Positions 1-7,661 of a DNA stretch of 64,000 nt are shown one piece after another. The number at the start of each line of letters is the position of its first letter. Within the stretch, counting starts at the first letter, position 1. A model generated the notes under the pieces. It was not told the origin of the DNA, made no database searches, and saw nothing but the letters and a program-made list of their open reading frames with translations. This stretch comes from Collinsella tanakaei (lineage in GTDB: Bacteria; Actinomycetota; Coriobacteriia; Coriobacteriales; Coriobacteriaceae). The stretch lies in assembly GCF_016902615.1 (NCBI RefSeq), contig NZ_JACJMB010000001.1, forward strand, positions 1 through 64,000. The letters run 5' to 3'. Made by a program: the position numbers and the translations under genes.

Positions 1-2
1 CC

Positions 3-968
3 ACGTCGTCCGGCGAGGTGACGATCCGCATGCCCAAGCTCAAGGGCATGAGGTTCACGACGGCCATCATCGAGCGCTACCGCCGCCGCGAGACCTCGGT
101 CGAGGAGGCCATGATAGAGATGTACCTCGCGGGCGTCTCGACGCGCAGGATCGAGGACGTCTCCGAGATCCTGTGGGGGTCGTCGGTGTCCGCGGCGACC
201 GTCTCTAACCTCAACGAGAGGGCGTTCGAGGCCGTGGAGGCGTGGAGGAACAGGCCCCTCGAGCGGGCGTACCCCTACGTCTACGTGGACGGAATCTACC
301 TCAAAAGGTCGTGGGGTGGCTCCTACGAGAACGTGGCCGTGATGGTGGCGATAGGTGTCAACGACGACGGCTACCGCGAGGTCATAGGCGCGGCCGAGGG
401 CTTCACGGAGTCCTCGGAGTGCTGGCGGGAGTTCCTCTCCTGGCTGAGGTCGCGCGGCCTGCGCGGGGTCCGCATGTTCACGGGAGACAAGGCGGCCGGC
501 ATGGTCGGCTCGATCGCCGAGGTCTTCCCGGAGGCCGCCTACCAGCGCTGCACGGTCCACTTCTACAGAAACGTTCTGGCGAGGGTGCCGAAGGCCAGGC
601 GCCCGAGGGTCGCCGCCATGCTGAAGGCGATCCACGCGATGGAGTCGCGCGAGGCCGCCGAGGCCAAGGCCCTCGAGGTCGCGTCCGAGCTGGAGGCGTC
701 AAAGCTCGGGGAGGCCGCCAAGGTCGTCAGGGACGGCTACGCCGAGACGCTGACGTACACCAGGTTCCCCCGCGAGCACTGGCGGAGGATCAGGACCAAC
801 AACGCCATCGAGCGCCTCAACCGCGAGATTCGCAGGCGCACGCGCGTGGTCGGCACCTTCCCCGACGGCAGGTCGGCCCTCATGCTCGTGACCGCGAGGC
901 TCAAGTACGTTGCGGAGAGCTCCTGGGGCTCCCGGCGCTACCTGGACGTGACTCTGCTGGATGAGTAG
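3..968 (+). CDS. IS256-family (Mutator-type) transposase, 5' partial
   Basis: This is a DDE transposase of the IS256/Mutator family, which cuts and pastes its own insertion sequence. The frame is open to the left edge, so the N-terminal part (roughly 80-100 residues of a usual ~400) lies outside the window; counting from the GTG at 18, 316 residues are visible. The catalytic triad is readable: Asp91 in YVYVDGIYLK, Asp157 in MFTGDKAAGM and Glu265 in TNNAIERLN. The family signature QRCTVHFYRNVL lies at about 176-187. The frame is intact within the window, so the element may be active. It ends just before the promoter region of a nitroreductase gene. Family assignment is firm; the copy's full extent is unknown. 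Confidence 0.93.
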   Translation, partial: TSSGEVTIRMPKLKGMRFTTAIIERYRRRETSVEEAMIEMYLAGVSTRRIEDVSEILWGSSVSAATVSNLNERAFEAVEAWRNRPLERAYPYVYVDGIYLKRSWGGSYENVAVMVAIGVNDDGYREVIGAAEGFTESSECWREFLSWLRSRGLRGVRMFTGDKAAGMVGSIAEVFPEAAYQRCTVHFYRNVLARVPKARRPRVAAMLKAIHAMESREAAEAKALEVASELEASKLGEAAKVVRDGYAETLTYTRFPREHWRRIRTNNAIERLNREIRRRTRVVGTFPDGRSALMLVTARLKYVAESSWGSRRYLDVTLLDE

Positions 969-979
969 CCGTACCGGAC

Positions 980-1020
980 GGCGGGCCTAGGGGCTGTCGG
1001 AAAGTGCGCAAGAATCTTGA
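980..1020. mobile_element. Probable right end of the IS256-type element
   Basis: Between the transposase stop (968) and the nitroreductase start (1037) lies GGGGCTGTCGGAAAGTGCGC, beginning near 989. A G-rich start followed by an AAAGTG-type block is typical of the terminal inverted repeats of this family. The left end is outside the window, so neither the matching repeat nor the target duplication can be seen and the exact outer boundary is not fixed. Confidence 0.5.
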
Positions 1021-1036
1021 CGGTACCGCGACCGCA

Positions 1037-1549
1037 ATGGAATTCACCGACGTCATCACCGGTCGGTATTCGTGCAAGCAGTTCGACAGCCGTCAGATCG
1101 ACCCCGCGCAGCTCGAGCTGATCCTCGAGGCGGGCCGCGTGGCGCCCACCGCCAAGAACCTGCAGGAGCAGCACATCTACGTGCTGCAGAGCGACGAGGC
1201 GCTCGCCACCGTCGACGAGCTCACCCCCTGCCGCTACGGCGCGCCCACCGTGCTGCTCGTGGCATTCGACGCGAGCAACGTCTTCACCTACCCGGGCGGT
1301 GCGCGCGACTCGGGCATCGAGGACGCCACCATCGTCGCCACGCACATGCTGCTCGCCGCCTATGACCAGGGTGTGGACAGCTGCTGGGTGAACAACGTCG
1401 ACCCCGCCGTGCTGAAGGAGCGCTTCAACCTGCCTGAGAACGAAGAGGTCCTCATGCTGCTCGACCTGGGCTTCGCCGCCGAGGGCGCGGGCCCGCTCGC
1501 GAACCATTCGAGCCGCAAGATACTTGAGCAGACCGTCACCTATCTATAA
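1037..1549 (+). CDS. Nitroreductase family FMN-dependent oxidoreductase
   Basis: This 170-residue protein belongs to the nitroreductase fold family, flavin enzymes that reduce nitro groups, quinones or flavins with NAD(P)H. The N-terminus carries the family's FMN-phosphate-binding pattern RYSCKQF, followed by LEAGRVAPTAKNLQ (about 33-46), and the C-terminal half has the HMLLAAYDQGVDSCW helix and the LLDLGFAAEG segment. The start chosen is ATG 1037, which fits the family's usual first residues (MEFTDVI). No clear Shine-Dalgarno is visible before it, and the upstream 50-70 bp are insertion-sequence DNA, so native expression signals may have been displaced. A strong terminator follows at 1612. 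Confidence 0.85.
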   Translation: MEFTDVITGRYSCKQFDSRQIDPAQLELILEAGRVAPTAKNLQEQHIYVLQSDEALATVDELTPCRYGAPTVLLVAFDASNVFTYPGGARDSGIEDATIVATHMLLAAYDQGVDSCWVNNVDPAVLKERFNLPENEEVLMLLDLGFAAEGAGPLANHSSRKILEQTVTYL

Positions 1550-2567
1550 CCGTGCGGACCTTTCGCCCCTGACGAGACGAAACGCCCGGCTCCGTCCCGT
1601 GCGGGCACGAGGCGCCGGGGTGCCGCAACGCAAAGCGGCGCCCCGGCGCTTTTGTATGGGCAGCCAAGCGCTCGGGGTCGCCCGCAACCTTCCGCTTGCG
1701 CATCCGCCGTCTACCGTGCGCGCGCCAGCGCACGCCGCCGCGCGCACGCGCCGCGATCCGGCAACTCGCAGAGACGGCCAGCCAGCTGCCCATCGCCACG
1801 AGGATGATGCACACGAGACCGCCGACGCCTCCCTCGGCGAGAGCGCTCGGCAGCCGCAGCTGCAGGTGCACCAAGTCCATGCGCGTCAGCAGCACCGTCT
1901 GCAGCGCGAAGATCGAGATGAGCGCGTTCGCCAGGTTGAACGCGCGCACGCCCTTCACGGCAAGCGTCTCGGTGCGCCGCGCGCGCACGAGGTTCACGAG
2001 CGCCACCACGATCAGCACGAACGCGTAGGCGGCGTACACGTAGATGAGTCCGCCCGGATACCTGCGGCCGAAACCGTCCAACACGATGCGCACGACCGTG
2101 GAGGACATCGCGAGCACCAAGATCACCAGCGCGATCCCCGCGCGGCGGCACCGCAGAAGCGAGTCGTAGGTCTCGGCATCCGAGACGCGCGCGATGCTCA
2201 TGAGCGCACCGGACGCCAGATAGGACTTTCCCACGTTCAGCGCCGCGATGACGATACCCACCGACACCATCCACGACGAGCGGGATATGAGCCCCATGAT
2301 GATGTTCGCGAGGGCGAAGACGACATGGATCGAACCGATGAGAAGGCCTATCGCCATGGCGCGTGCTTGGCGGTTCTCGAGCAGCGGGTCGGGTACGAGA
2401 CCGCGCACCACCGTGCGCACCGGCGAGACGCGCCGCACCGAGACGGACGTGCGTCCGCGCTCGAGCGGCACGCCGGCCAGCCTGCGAAAGACGCGGCCGA
2501 GCCGGCGCCGGATGCGCACGCGCAGGCGGGTGCGCTGTCGGCGCTGCGTCTCGACGATCACCCGCAT
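1536..2567 (-). CDS. Polytopic membrane protein of unknown function
   Basis: The 343-residue product has a basic N-terminus (about residues 1-60, rich in Arg) and six likely membrane segments, for example AIGLLIGSIHVVFALANIIM, GIALVILVLAMSSTVVRIVL, YVYAAYAFVLIVVALVNLV and LVCIILVAMGSWLAVSA. I do not recognise the family. ATG 2567 has a GAGGGGG Shine-Dalgarno eight bases upstream; a GTG at 2576 is the alternative. The last ~70 residues are Arg/Pro-rich, read through the convergent nitroreductase terminator and overlap the nitroreductase stop, so the true C-terminus may be shorter (see findings). It lies downstream of the MFS exporter gene on the same strand and may be co-transcribed. Confidence 0.6.
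   Translation of the reverse strand: MRVIVETQRRQRTRLRVRIRRRLGRVFRRLAGVPLERGRTSVSVRRVSPVRTVVRGLVPDPLLENRQARAMAIGLLIGSIHVVFALANIIMGLISRSSWMVSVGIVIAALNVGKSYLASGALMSIARVSDAETYDSLLRCRRAGIALVILVLAMSSTVVRIVLDGFGRRYPGGLIYVYAAYAFVLIVVALVNLVRARRTETLAVKGVRAFNLANALISIFALQTVLLTRMDLVHLQLRLPSALAEGGVGGLVCIILVAMGSWLAVSASCRIAARARGGVRWRAHGRRRMRKRKVAGDPERLAAHTKAPGRRFALRHPGASCPHGTEPGVSSRQGRKVRTVIDR
1612..1653 (+). terminator. Rho-independent terminator after the nitroreductase
   Basis: GCGCCGGGG at 1612-1620 pairs with CCCCGGCGC at 1641-1649, an inner GCCGC/GCGGC extends the stem, and TTTT follows at 1650. The polarity serves the plus-strand nitroreductase. Confidence 0.85.
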
Positions 2568-2696
2568 GCCGCGCACCCCCTCTCACCCGTCTCATTCCCT
2601 CTCGATTCATGATACCCGTGCGGGGTGCCCAGGTGAGCGAGCGGCGCCGCCTGCCGCGGCAGGGCGCGAAGCGGAAGCAGGGCCGCATCCGAGCGC

Positions 2697-4118
2697 CTAG
2701 GCGCGCGCGGCCTTCCGATCGATCACGAGCGTGCGCACGAGCGAGAACGCGAGCGCCACGAGCACGATCGCAGACAGCAGATGGAACACCGTCGACAAGC
2801 CGTCCATGAAAAGCCCCGGGCGCCCGGCCACGAAACTCGTCACGCGGTATCCCGCCTCCGCGCTCATGGTGCCGTAGAGCACGCCCGTGGAGATGGTGAT
2901 GCCGAGCGACTGCCCCAGGTAGCGCATGAGGTTGCCGAGCGACCCCACGAAGCCGAGCATCTCGGGCGCGGCATGGCCCATGATCAGCGAGTTGTTCGGC
3001 GACTGGAACATGGCGCTGCCGAGCGAGGTGAACATGAGCATGGGCACGATCGCGGAGATGGGCGTATCGAGCGCGAGAAACGACAGGCCGAACAGACCGG
3101 CGGCGAACACGACCTGGCCGGCGATCGTCGGCTTGATGCAGCCGATCTTGTCGGACAGCGCCCCGGACAGCGTACCGATCGTGGCGTTCACGAGTGGGTA
3201 GCAGGCCATGACGAGGCCGGCCACACCGGGCTCCAGGCCAAGGGCGTTCTGCAGGTAGAACGGCATGATCATCGTCACGCCGGACAAACCTAGGAACACG
3301 AGGACCATCGCGATGAGGTCGATGTCGAAGCTCACGTTGCGAAACACCTCGAGGTGCACGAGCGGCTCGGCCACGCGGCGCTCCACGAAGATGAACGCAA
3401 CGAGCAGCACGAGACCGGCGGCAAGCAGGCCGAACTCAAGCGGGCCGGTCTCGGTCTCCATGAGCGTGATGGCCACGAACACGAGCAGGATCGCCGGGAT
3501 GACGAGAAGCGCACCGACCACGTCGAGCGTGCGCTTCTCGACAGGACGCCGGTTCGGCAGCGCGAAGAGCCCGATCAGAAACGAGATGATGCCGATCGGG
3601 ATGTTGATGAGAAAGATCGACTCCCACGGGAACAGCGACACGAGCACGCCGCCAACGGTCGGCCCCGCCATGGCGCCGAGCGCGGTGAACGTCGCCACGA
3701 GGCCGAGGGCGCGGCCGCGGCTCTCGGCGAACAGCTCCGTGATGATGCCCTGGTTGTTCGCCAGGCTGCAGGCCACGCCGAGCGCCTGCACGCAGCGGGC
3801 GGCCACGAGCGGCAGCAGCGACGAGGACAGCGCACAGAGCGCAGACCCGACGGTGAACAGGATGACGCCGATCTGGAACACGCGCACCTTGCCCACGATA
3901 TCGCCCAGTCGGCCGAACACAAGCAGAAACGAGCAGGTGACGACCAGAAACGCGCTCGCCACGAGCTGAATCTCGGTCGCCTCGACGCCGAGCTCTACCT
4001 GCATGGTGGGCAGCGCCACGTTCACGATCGTGCCGTCGAGCACCTCCATGAACGTCATGCACAAGATGGCGAACAGCGCCCACCCGCGGTGCGGCGCCCT
4101 CTCCCCCGCTTTACTCAT
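2697..4118 (-). CDS. MFS multidrug efflux transporter, DHA2 (EmrB/QacA) type
   Basis: This 473-residue proton-coupled exporter of the 14-helix DHA2 family probably expels drugs or amphiphiles across the cytoplasmic membrane. Motif D1 is visible near residue 26 (LDGTIVNVALP), motif A as GRLGDIVGKVRVF and motif C as GAMAGPTVGGVL. The second ATG (4118) is preferred because AGGGGG lies six bases before it; the first ATG (4124) has none of this spacing. The gene overlaps the 3' end of the upstream TetR gene by eight bases, so the two form a translationally coupled operon and the TetR is its likely regulator. The substrate cannot be told from sequence. Confidence 0.9.
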   Translation of the reverse strand: MSKAGERAPHRGWALFAILCMTFMEVLDGTIVNVALPTMQVELGVEATEIQLVASAFLVVTCSFLLVFGRLGDIVGKVRVFQIGVILFTVGSALCALSSSLLPLVAARCVQALGVACSLANNQGIITELFAESRGRALGLVATFTALGAMAGPTVGGVLVSLFPWESIFLINIPIGIISFLIGLFALPNRRPVEKRTLDVVGALLVIPAILLVFVAITLMETETGPLEFGLLAAGLVLLVAFIFVERRVAEPLVHLEVFRNVSFDIDLIAMVLVFLGLSGVTMIMPFYLQNALGLEPGVAGLVMACYPLVNATIGTLSGALSDKIGCIKPTIAGQVVFAAGLFGLSFLALDTPISAIVPMLMFTSLGSAMFQSPNNSLIMGHAAPEMLGFVGSLGNLMRYLGQSLGITISTGVLYGTMSAEAGYRVTSFVAGRPGLFMDGLSTVFHLLSAIVLVALAFSLVRTLVIDRKAARA

Positions 4119-4749
4119 CTGCATCCCCCTGATTCTGGATTACCTCTTCCTGTGTGCGCCCGTACAGAGCGTCAAGCGTCGCGTCGATAAGCACGTCGAG
4201 CGTGCGCTCGAGCACCTCCGGCGAGAACTCGTCGCGCGCAAGCAGCGTGAGCGCGCAGACGCGCTGCAGCGACGCTGCGAGCTCGGCATCCGGCGCGCCA
4301 CCCGCCGCCGCGATCGCTTCCGCCACGCTCGAAAGCACGCCGCCCGCAAGCTCGGGCCCCATGCTCACATCGCCGGGCAGCGCGCGGCGGATCTTGTGGA
4401 AGTCGGCGACGTCGACGCAGCGGAAGATCGCCCGGTCGCTATGCCAGGCAGCGCGCATCCAGGCATCGACCTCGGCGCGTTCAGGCGCCCTCCCCTGCCG
4501 CCTCGCCTGCGCGACCAGACCATAGAGCTCCTCCATGAGCGCACGGCGGTTCTCGGCGACCATCTCGGCCACGAAATCGCCCTTCGAAGCGAAAAACCCG
4601 TAGAACGTCCCCGGCGCGATACCCGCCTCGCGCGCGATGTCCTCCACGCGCATGGCGCGATATCCGCGTTCGAGCAGGCAGGTCCAGCCCGCATCGAGCA
4701 TCGTGTGCCGCAGGCCCTCGCGCTCCTCATCGGTAAAGATTGCCGGCAT
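4111..4749 (-). CDS. TetR/AcrR family transcriptional regulator
   Basis: This 212-residue repressor has an N-terminal TetR helix-turn-helix: MRVEDIAREAGIAPGTFYGF at about 34-53, followed by FASKGDFVAEMV, the conserved start of helix 4. The C-terminal ligand domain is divergent, as usual. The start at 4749 is chosen over 4782 because AAGGAGG lies five bases upstream of it. It is the first gene of a two-gene operon with the DHA2 exporter. A 29-bp perfect inverted repeat (4860-4922) and an AT-rich patch with GAATATTC (4808-4815) lie in its upstream region and could hold its promoter and operator. Ligand unknown. Confidence 0.88.
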   Translation of the reverse strand: MPAIFTDEEREGLRHTMLDAGWTCLLERGYRAMRVEDIAREAGIAPGTFYGFFASKGDFVAEMVAENRRALMEELYGLVAQARRQGRAPERAEVDAWMRAAWHSDRAIFRCVDVADFHKIRRALPGDVSMGPELAGGVLSSVAEAIAAAGGAPDAELAASLQRVCALTLLARDEFSPEVLERTLDVLIDATLDALYGRTQEEVIQNQGDADE

Positions 4750-4859
4750 GCGGTCCTCCTTCACGTTGCCACTGCATGCCATGGTACGCTTCCCGACGAT
4801 TCTTCACGAATATTCATTTTCTTTCTTCATTGTCGCGGCGGCCGGATGCAACCGGCCGA

Positions 4860-4922
4860 CATTGTCTTCGTGCAGAAGGCACACGAAGGCGGTCTTCGTG
4901 TGCCTTCTGCACGAAGACAATG
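4860..4922. repeat. 29-bp perfect inverted repeat with 5-nt loop
   Basis: The arm at 4860-4888 is exactly complementary to 4894-4922, with GCGGT between. Each arm itself contains a smaller inverted repeat, CTTCGTG and CACGAAG. No T-run follows on either strand, so it is not a classic terminator. It lies 111 bp upstream of the TetR start and 115 bp downstream of the AI-2E-type gene. It could be a regulator site, a transcript-stabilising hairpin or a palindromic mobile element. Confidence 0.9.
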
Positions 4923-5036
4923 CCACGGAGGTCTACTGCGTCCGCAGGGCGCCCGCGGCGAAACGGTGCCCAGGGCAACGACGCCGCAACGCCAAAAGCG
5001 GCGCTCGTAGGACGAAGCTGCTTCGAGCGAGCTCCC

Positions 5037-6140
5037 CTACCGCGGGGTCACGCCGTAAACGTCGTTTCTCAGCAGACGGTACGCGCACGCCGCCAAGGGC
5101 ACGCCCACGAACATGCCCGCGATGCCGAAGGCGCCGCCGCCGATCGTCACCGCCGCGAGCACCCAGATGCCCGGCAGCTGGATGGAGGAACCCACGACGT
5201 GCGGGTAGATGAGGTCGCCCTCGAGCTGCTGCAGCACCACGATGAAGACGAGGAAGATGAGCGCCTGCACGGGCGACACCATGAGGATGAGAAATGCCCC
5301 CACGGCCCCGGAGAGAAACGCACCGACGATGGGGATGAGCGCCGTGAACGCGGTGAGCGCGCCGATCATGAGCGCGTAGGGCAGCCCGAGCAGGAACATG
5401 CCCAGGGCGCACAGCGCGCCGAGCACGACGGCCTCGGTGCACTGACCCACGATGAAACGGTGGAAGCAATCGTCGGCGACACCGAGCACGTAGCGGATGC
5501 GCACCAGCGCGGACTCAGGCAGGTAGCGTTCGAACAGCAAATCGCGCTGACGGGCGAGCGTCGCCTTGTTGAGCAGGATGAACAGCGCGAAGATGAACGC
5601 CAAGATGAGCGTCGCCGTACCGGACACCACACCCGACACCGCCCCGACCACGCCGGACATCACCGTGCCAGCGACCGTGCTCGCAAGCGACTGCCAGTCG
5701 AAGGCCTCAAGCGAGGACGCCACGCTCCCCACGAAGTCCGACGTGACGTAGCCCGTGTCCTCGAGCCAGGAGAACAGAGCGCGCGACGCGACAGGCAACT
5801 CGTCGATAAGCAGGCTCACGCAATCGATGAGCTGCGGCACCACGAGGCGCAGCACCACCGCGACGATGGCCACGAGCGTGAGCAGCGCCGCCGCAAGCGA
5901 GACGCCGGGGCGCACGCGGGCAACGACGCGGTTCTCGCTCGCCGGCAGGAAATGACGCTCGTAGAAGCCCATGAGGATGTTCAGCGGGTAGGCGAGCACG
6001 GCACCGAGCAGAAGCGGGGCCATCGCCTGCGCGAGCAGCCCGATGAATCCGGCGATGCTCGGCCAGTAGTAGATAGCGAGATATACCCCGAAGGCCGCGA
6101 CGGCGATGGCGACGACGGTACGGATACTCGGTTGGTTCAC
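5037..6140 (-). CDS. AI-2E family transporter (PerM/UPF0118-type permease)
   Basis: This 367-residue membrane protein belongs to the AI-2 exporter/PerM superfamily, whose members export signalling molecules or ions. The family plan is visible: two N-terminal helices, a soluble middle stretch (about 120-180), then a cluster of C-terminal helices including GALTAFTALIPIVGAFLSG and the near-invariant QQLEGDLIYPHVVGSS followed by LPGIWVLAAVTIGG. GTG 6140 is chosen as start because GGGGAGG lies four bases upstream; the longer frame to 6194 has no ribosome site. It stands alone between two regulators. Substrate not inferable. Confidence 0.88.
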   Translation of the reverse strand: MNQPSIRTVVAIAVAAFGVYLAIYYWPSIAGFIGLLAQAMAPLLLGAVLAYPLNILMGFYERHFLPASENRVVARVRPGVSLAAALLTLVAIVAVVLRLVVPQLIDCVSLLIDELPVASRALFSWLEDTGYVTSDFVGSVASSLEAFDWQSLASTVAGTVMSGVVGAVSGVVSGTATLILAFIFALFILLNKATLARQRDLLFERYLPESALVRIRYVLGVADDCFHRFIVGQCTEAVVLGALCALGMFLLGLPYALMIGALTAFTALIPIVGAFLSGAVGAFLILMVSPVQALIFLVFIVVLQQLEGDLIYPHVVGSSIQLPGIWVLAAVTIGGGAFGIAGMFVGVPLAACAYRLLRNDVYGVTPR

Positions 6141-6265
6141 GGGCCCTCCCCGGCAAAATCGGCTGTATTCTCCCCCCATCTTACCCACTGGCACGGCAGG
6201 CGCTCACCCGATCTGGTCCGGTAAAGAAAATACGGCCGGACGCCCGGTCGGCCGCGGCCGCGCAA

Positions 6266-6610
6266 TCACTTCTCCTCCAAGGCGCGGATGCTCTCCAGCC
6301 GGACGGCCACGAGCCGGGCGCCCTCCTGTGCGCCGGCGCGCTCCACGAGCACCCACTCGTCGTCCACGTCCTCGAGCGTGCCGACGAGCTCCGGCGCGCC
6401 GACCGCGGCGTTCATATCGTCGAGAACCAACGTGACAGTCTCGCCGCACCGGCGCTCGAGCTGCCCGCGCAGCCCCAGATCGCGTGCGGCATCGCGCGCA
6501 GCGAGCCTTCGCAGGTCGCGCTTCGACGGCATCCAGACGAACAGCGCGATGACGAATCCGAAGGTGAGAATGATGATTACCTGATAGAACACCTCATTGA
6601 ACGCATCCAT
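6266..6610 (-). CDS. Small membrane-anchored protein with Sm-like C-terminal segment
   Basis: The 114-residue product has one N-terminal membrane helix (about residues 9-27, VIIILTFGFVIALFVWM) and a cytosolic part predicted to be beta-rich from about residue 50 (CGETVTLVLDD, LVGTLEDVDDEWVLVE, VAVRLESIRALEE). No family is recognised. The start at 6610 has GGAGG eight bases upstream and lies three bases after the stop of the XRE-type regulator, so the two are one operon. Its C-terminal pattern resembles that of the regulator's C-terminal domain, suggesting a shared domain in a soluble and a membrane-bound partner (inference). Confidence 0.7.
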   Translation of the reverse strand: MDAFNEVFYQVIIILTFGFVIALFVWMPSKRDLRRLAARDAARDLGLRGQLERRCGETVTLVLDDMNAAVGAPELVGTLEDVDDEWVLVERAGAQEGARLVAVRLESIRALEEK

Positions 6611-6613
6611 CGT

Positions 6614-7075
6614 CTACGCCTCCGTCTCCGCCGCGATGCCCTCGATGTCACGGATGTCGATCAAGCGCACCACGCGCTCGCGCTCGACCTTGAGCGAGCC
6701 GAGACGCGGACGCTTCCGAATGCAGGAGACGCGCATCCACCCGCCTGAGATGTCGAGCACCTCCGCGCCCTCGAGCAGACCGTCGTCACCGGCGCACGCG
6801 ATTCGAACCGTCCGGCCGACAAACACGCGCAGCACGTGCAGGTCGCGCGCCCGCGCGCCGCGCCCAGTACTCACCACGTCGACCTCGTCGCTTACGAGGT
6901 CGTCGATGGTCACGCCGTAGAGCCGCGCGAGCTCAGCCGCCTTGTCGAGTGCAGGCGCGCCCTGCCCGGCCTCCCAGTTCGCGATTGTCTGCCGGCTCAT
7001 GCCGATGACGGCGGCGACCTCCTGCTGGCTCATTCCGGCGCGGCGGCGCAGCGCCGCGAGCTTGTCGGAAATCAT
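6614..7075 (-). CDS. XRE-family regulator with C-terminal Sm-like domain
   Basis: The 153-residue protein begins with a Cro/CI helix-turn-helix (about 1-60: LAALRRRAGMSQQEVAAVIG, then MSRQTIANWEAGQ) and ends with a beta-rich segment (about 75-150) containing VGRTVRIACAG and EVLDISGGWMRVS. Start 7075 has AAGGGAG upstream at good spacing. It precedes a small membrane protein by three bases. A TTGGC-N6-GCCAA inverted repeat lies 71 bp upstream (7146-7161), suitable for autoregulation. Function of the C-terminal domain unknown. Confidence 0.82.
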   Translation of the reverse strand: MISDKLAALRRRAGMSQQEVAAVIGMSRQTIANWEAGQGAPALDKAAELARLYGVTIDDLVSDEVDVVSTGRGARARDLHVLRVFVGRTVRIACAGDDGLLEGAEVLDISGGWMRVSCIRKRPRLGSLKVERERVVRLIDIRDIEGIAAETEA

Positions 7076-7145
7076 GGGCGGCTCCCTTCTCGTTCGGACC
7101 GTCCCCATTGTCGCGCGCCACGCCCGCGCAGGCGAGCAAATCCGT

Positions 7146-7161
7146 TTGGCAATTGCGCCAA
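7146..7161. promoter_or_regulatory. Inverted repeat between divergent XRE and GNAT genes
   Basis: TTGGC (7146-7150) and GCCAA (7157-7161) are separated by six bases in the 148-bp divergent intergenic region. Size and position suit a homodimeric XRE regulator operator; no direct evidence for binding. Confidence 0.4.
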
Positions 7162-7223
7162 TCCGCTGGCATCGTGCGACAATATGACCCACCCGTGTCC
7201 CACATGACGTTTTTGGAGCGCCC

Positions 7224-7661
7224 ATGATTCGACCGCTTACCCCCGAGGACCTCGACACCGTCATGGACCTGTGGCTTGCCGGCAACGAGCAGGCGCACCC
7301 GTTCGTGCCGGAGGGCTACTGGCGCCGCGCCGCCGAGCGCATCAGGCACGAGTTGCCGCGCGCAGAGGTTCTGGTCCATGTGGATGCGCGCACGCACGCC
7401 GTCGACGGGTTCATCGGACTGTCTGAAGACTACGTCGCCGGTCTCTTCGTGCGCGCCGACGCGCGCTCGCAAGGCATCGGGCACGCGCTCCTTGGCGAGG
7501 CGAAACGGCGGCACGGCGAGCTTTGCCTGCACGTCTATCGCGACAACCCGCGCGCGGTGGCGTTCTACACACGCGAGGGGTTCACGGTGCGCAGCGAGAG
7601 CGTCGACGAGGCGACCGGCGCCGCGGAGTATGAGATGGCGTGGTCGGCACCGCGCGCCTAG
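7224..7661 (+). CDS. GNAT family N-acetyltransferase
   Basis: This 145-residue single-domain GNAT transfers acetyl from acetyl-CoA to an unknown amine. The acetyl-CoA pyrophosphate loop is at about 72-92 (GLFVRADARSQGIGHALL), and the C-terminal NPRAVAFYTREGF is the usual motif B region. A GGAG ribosome site lies before ATG 7224. It is divergent from the XRE regulator and its stop overlaps the stop of the convergent histidine kinase by a few bases. Substrate cannot be predicted. Confidence 0.85.
   Translation: MIRPLTPEDLDTVMDLWLAGNEQAHPFVPEGYWRRAAERIRHELPRAEVLVHVDARTHAVDGFIGLSEDYVAGLFVRADARSQGIGHALLGEAKRRHGELCLHVYRDNPRAVAFYTREGFTVRSESVDEATGAAEYEMAWSAPRA

Noticed and set aside
4750-5036. The 29-bp palindrome as a standard Rho-independent terminator
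   Set aside because: No T-run follows on either strand and it is 115 bp past the preceding stop, so it is reported as a repeat of unknown role.
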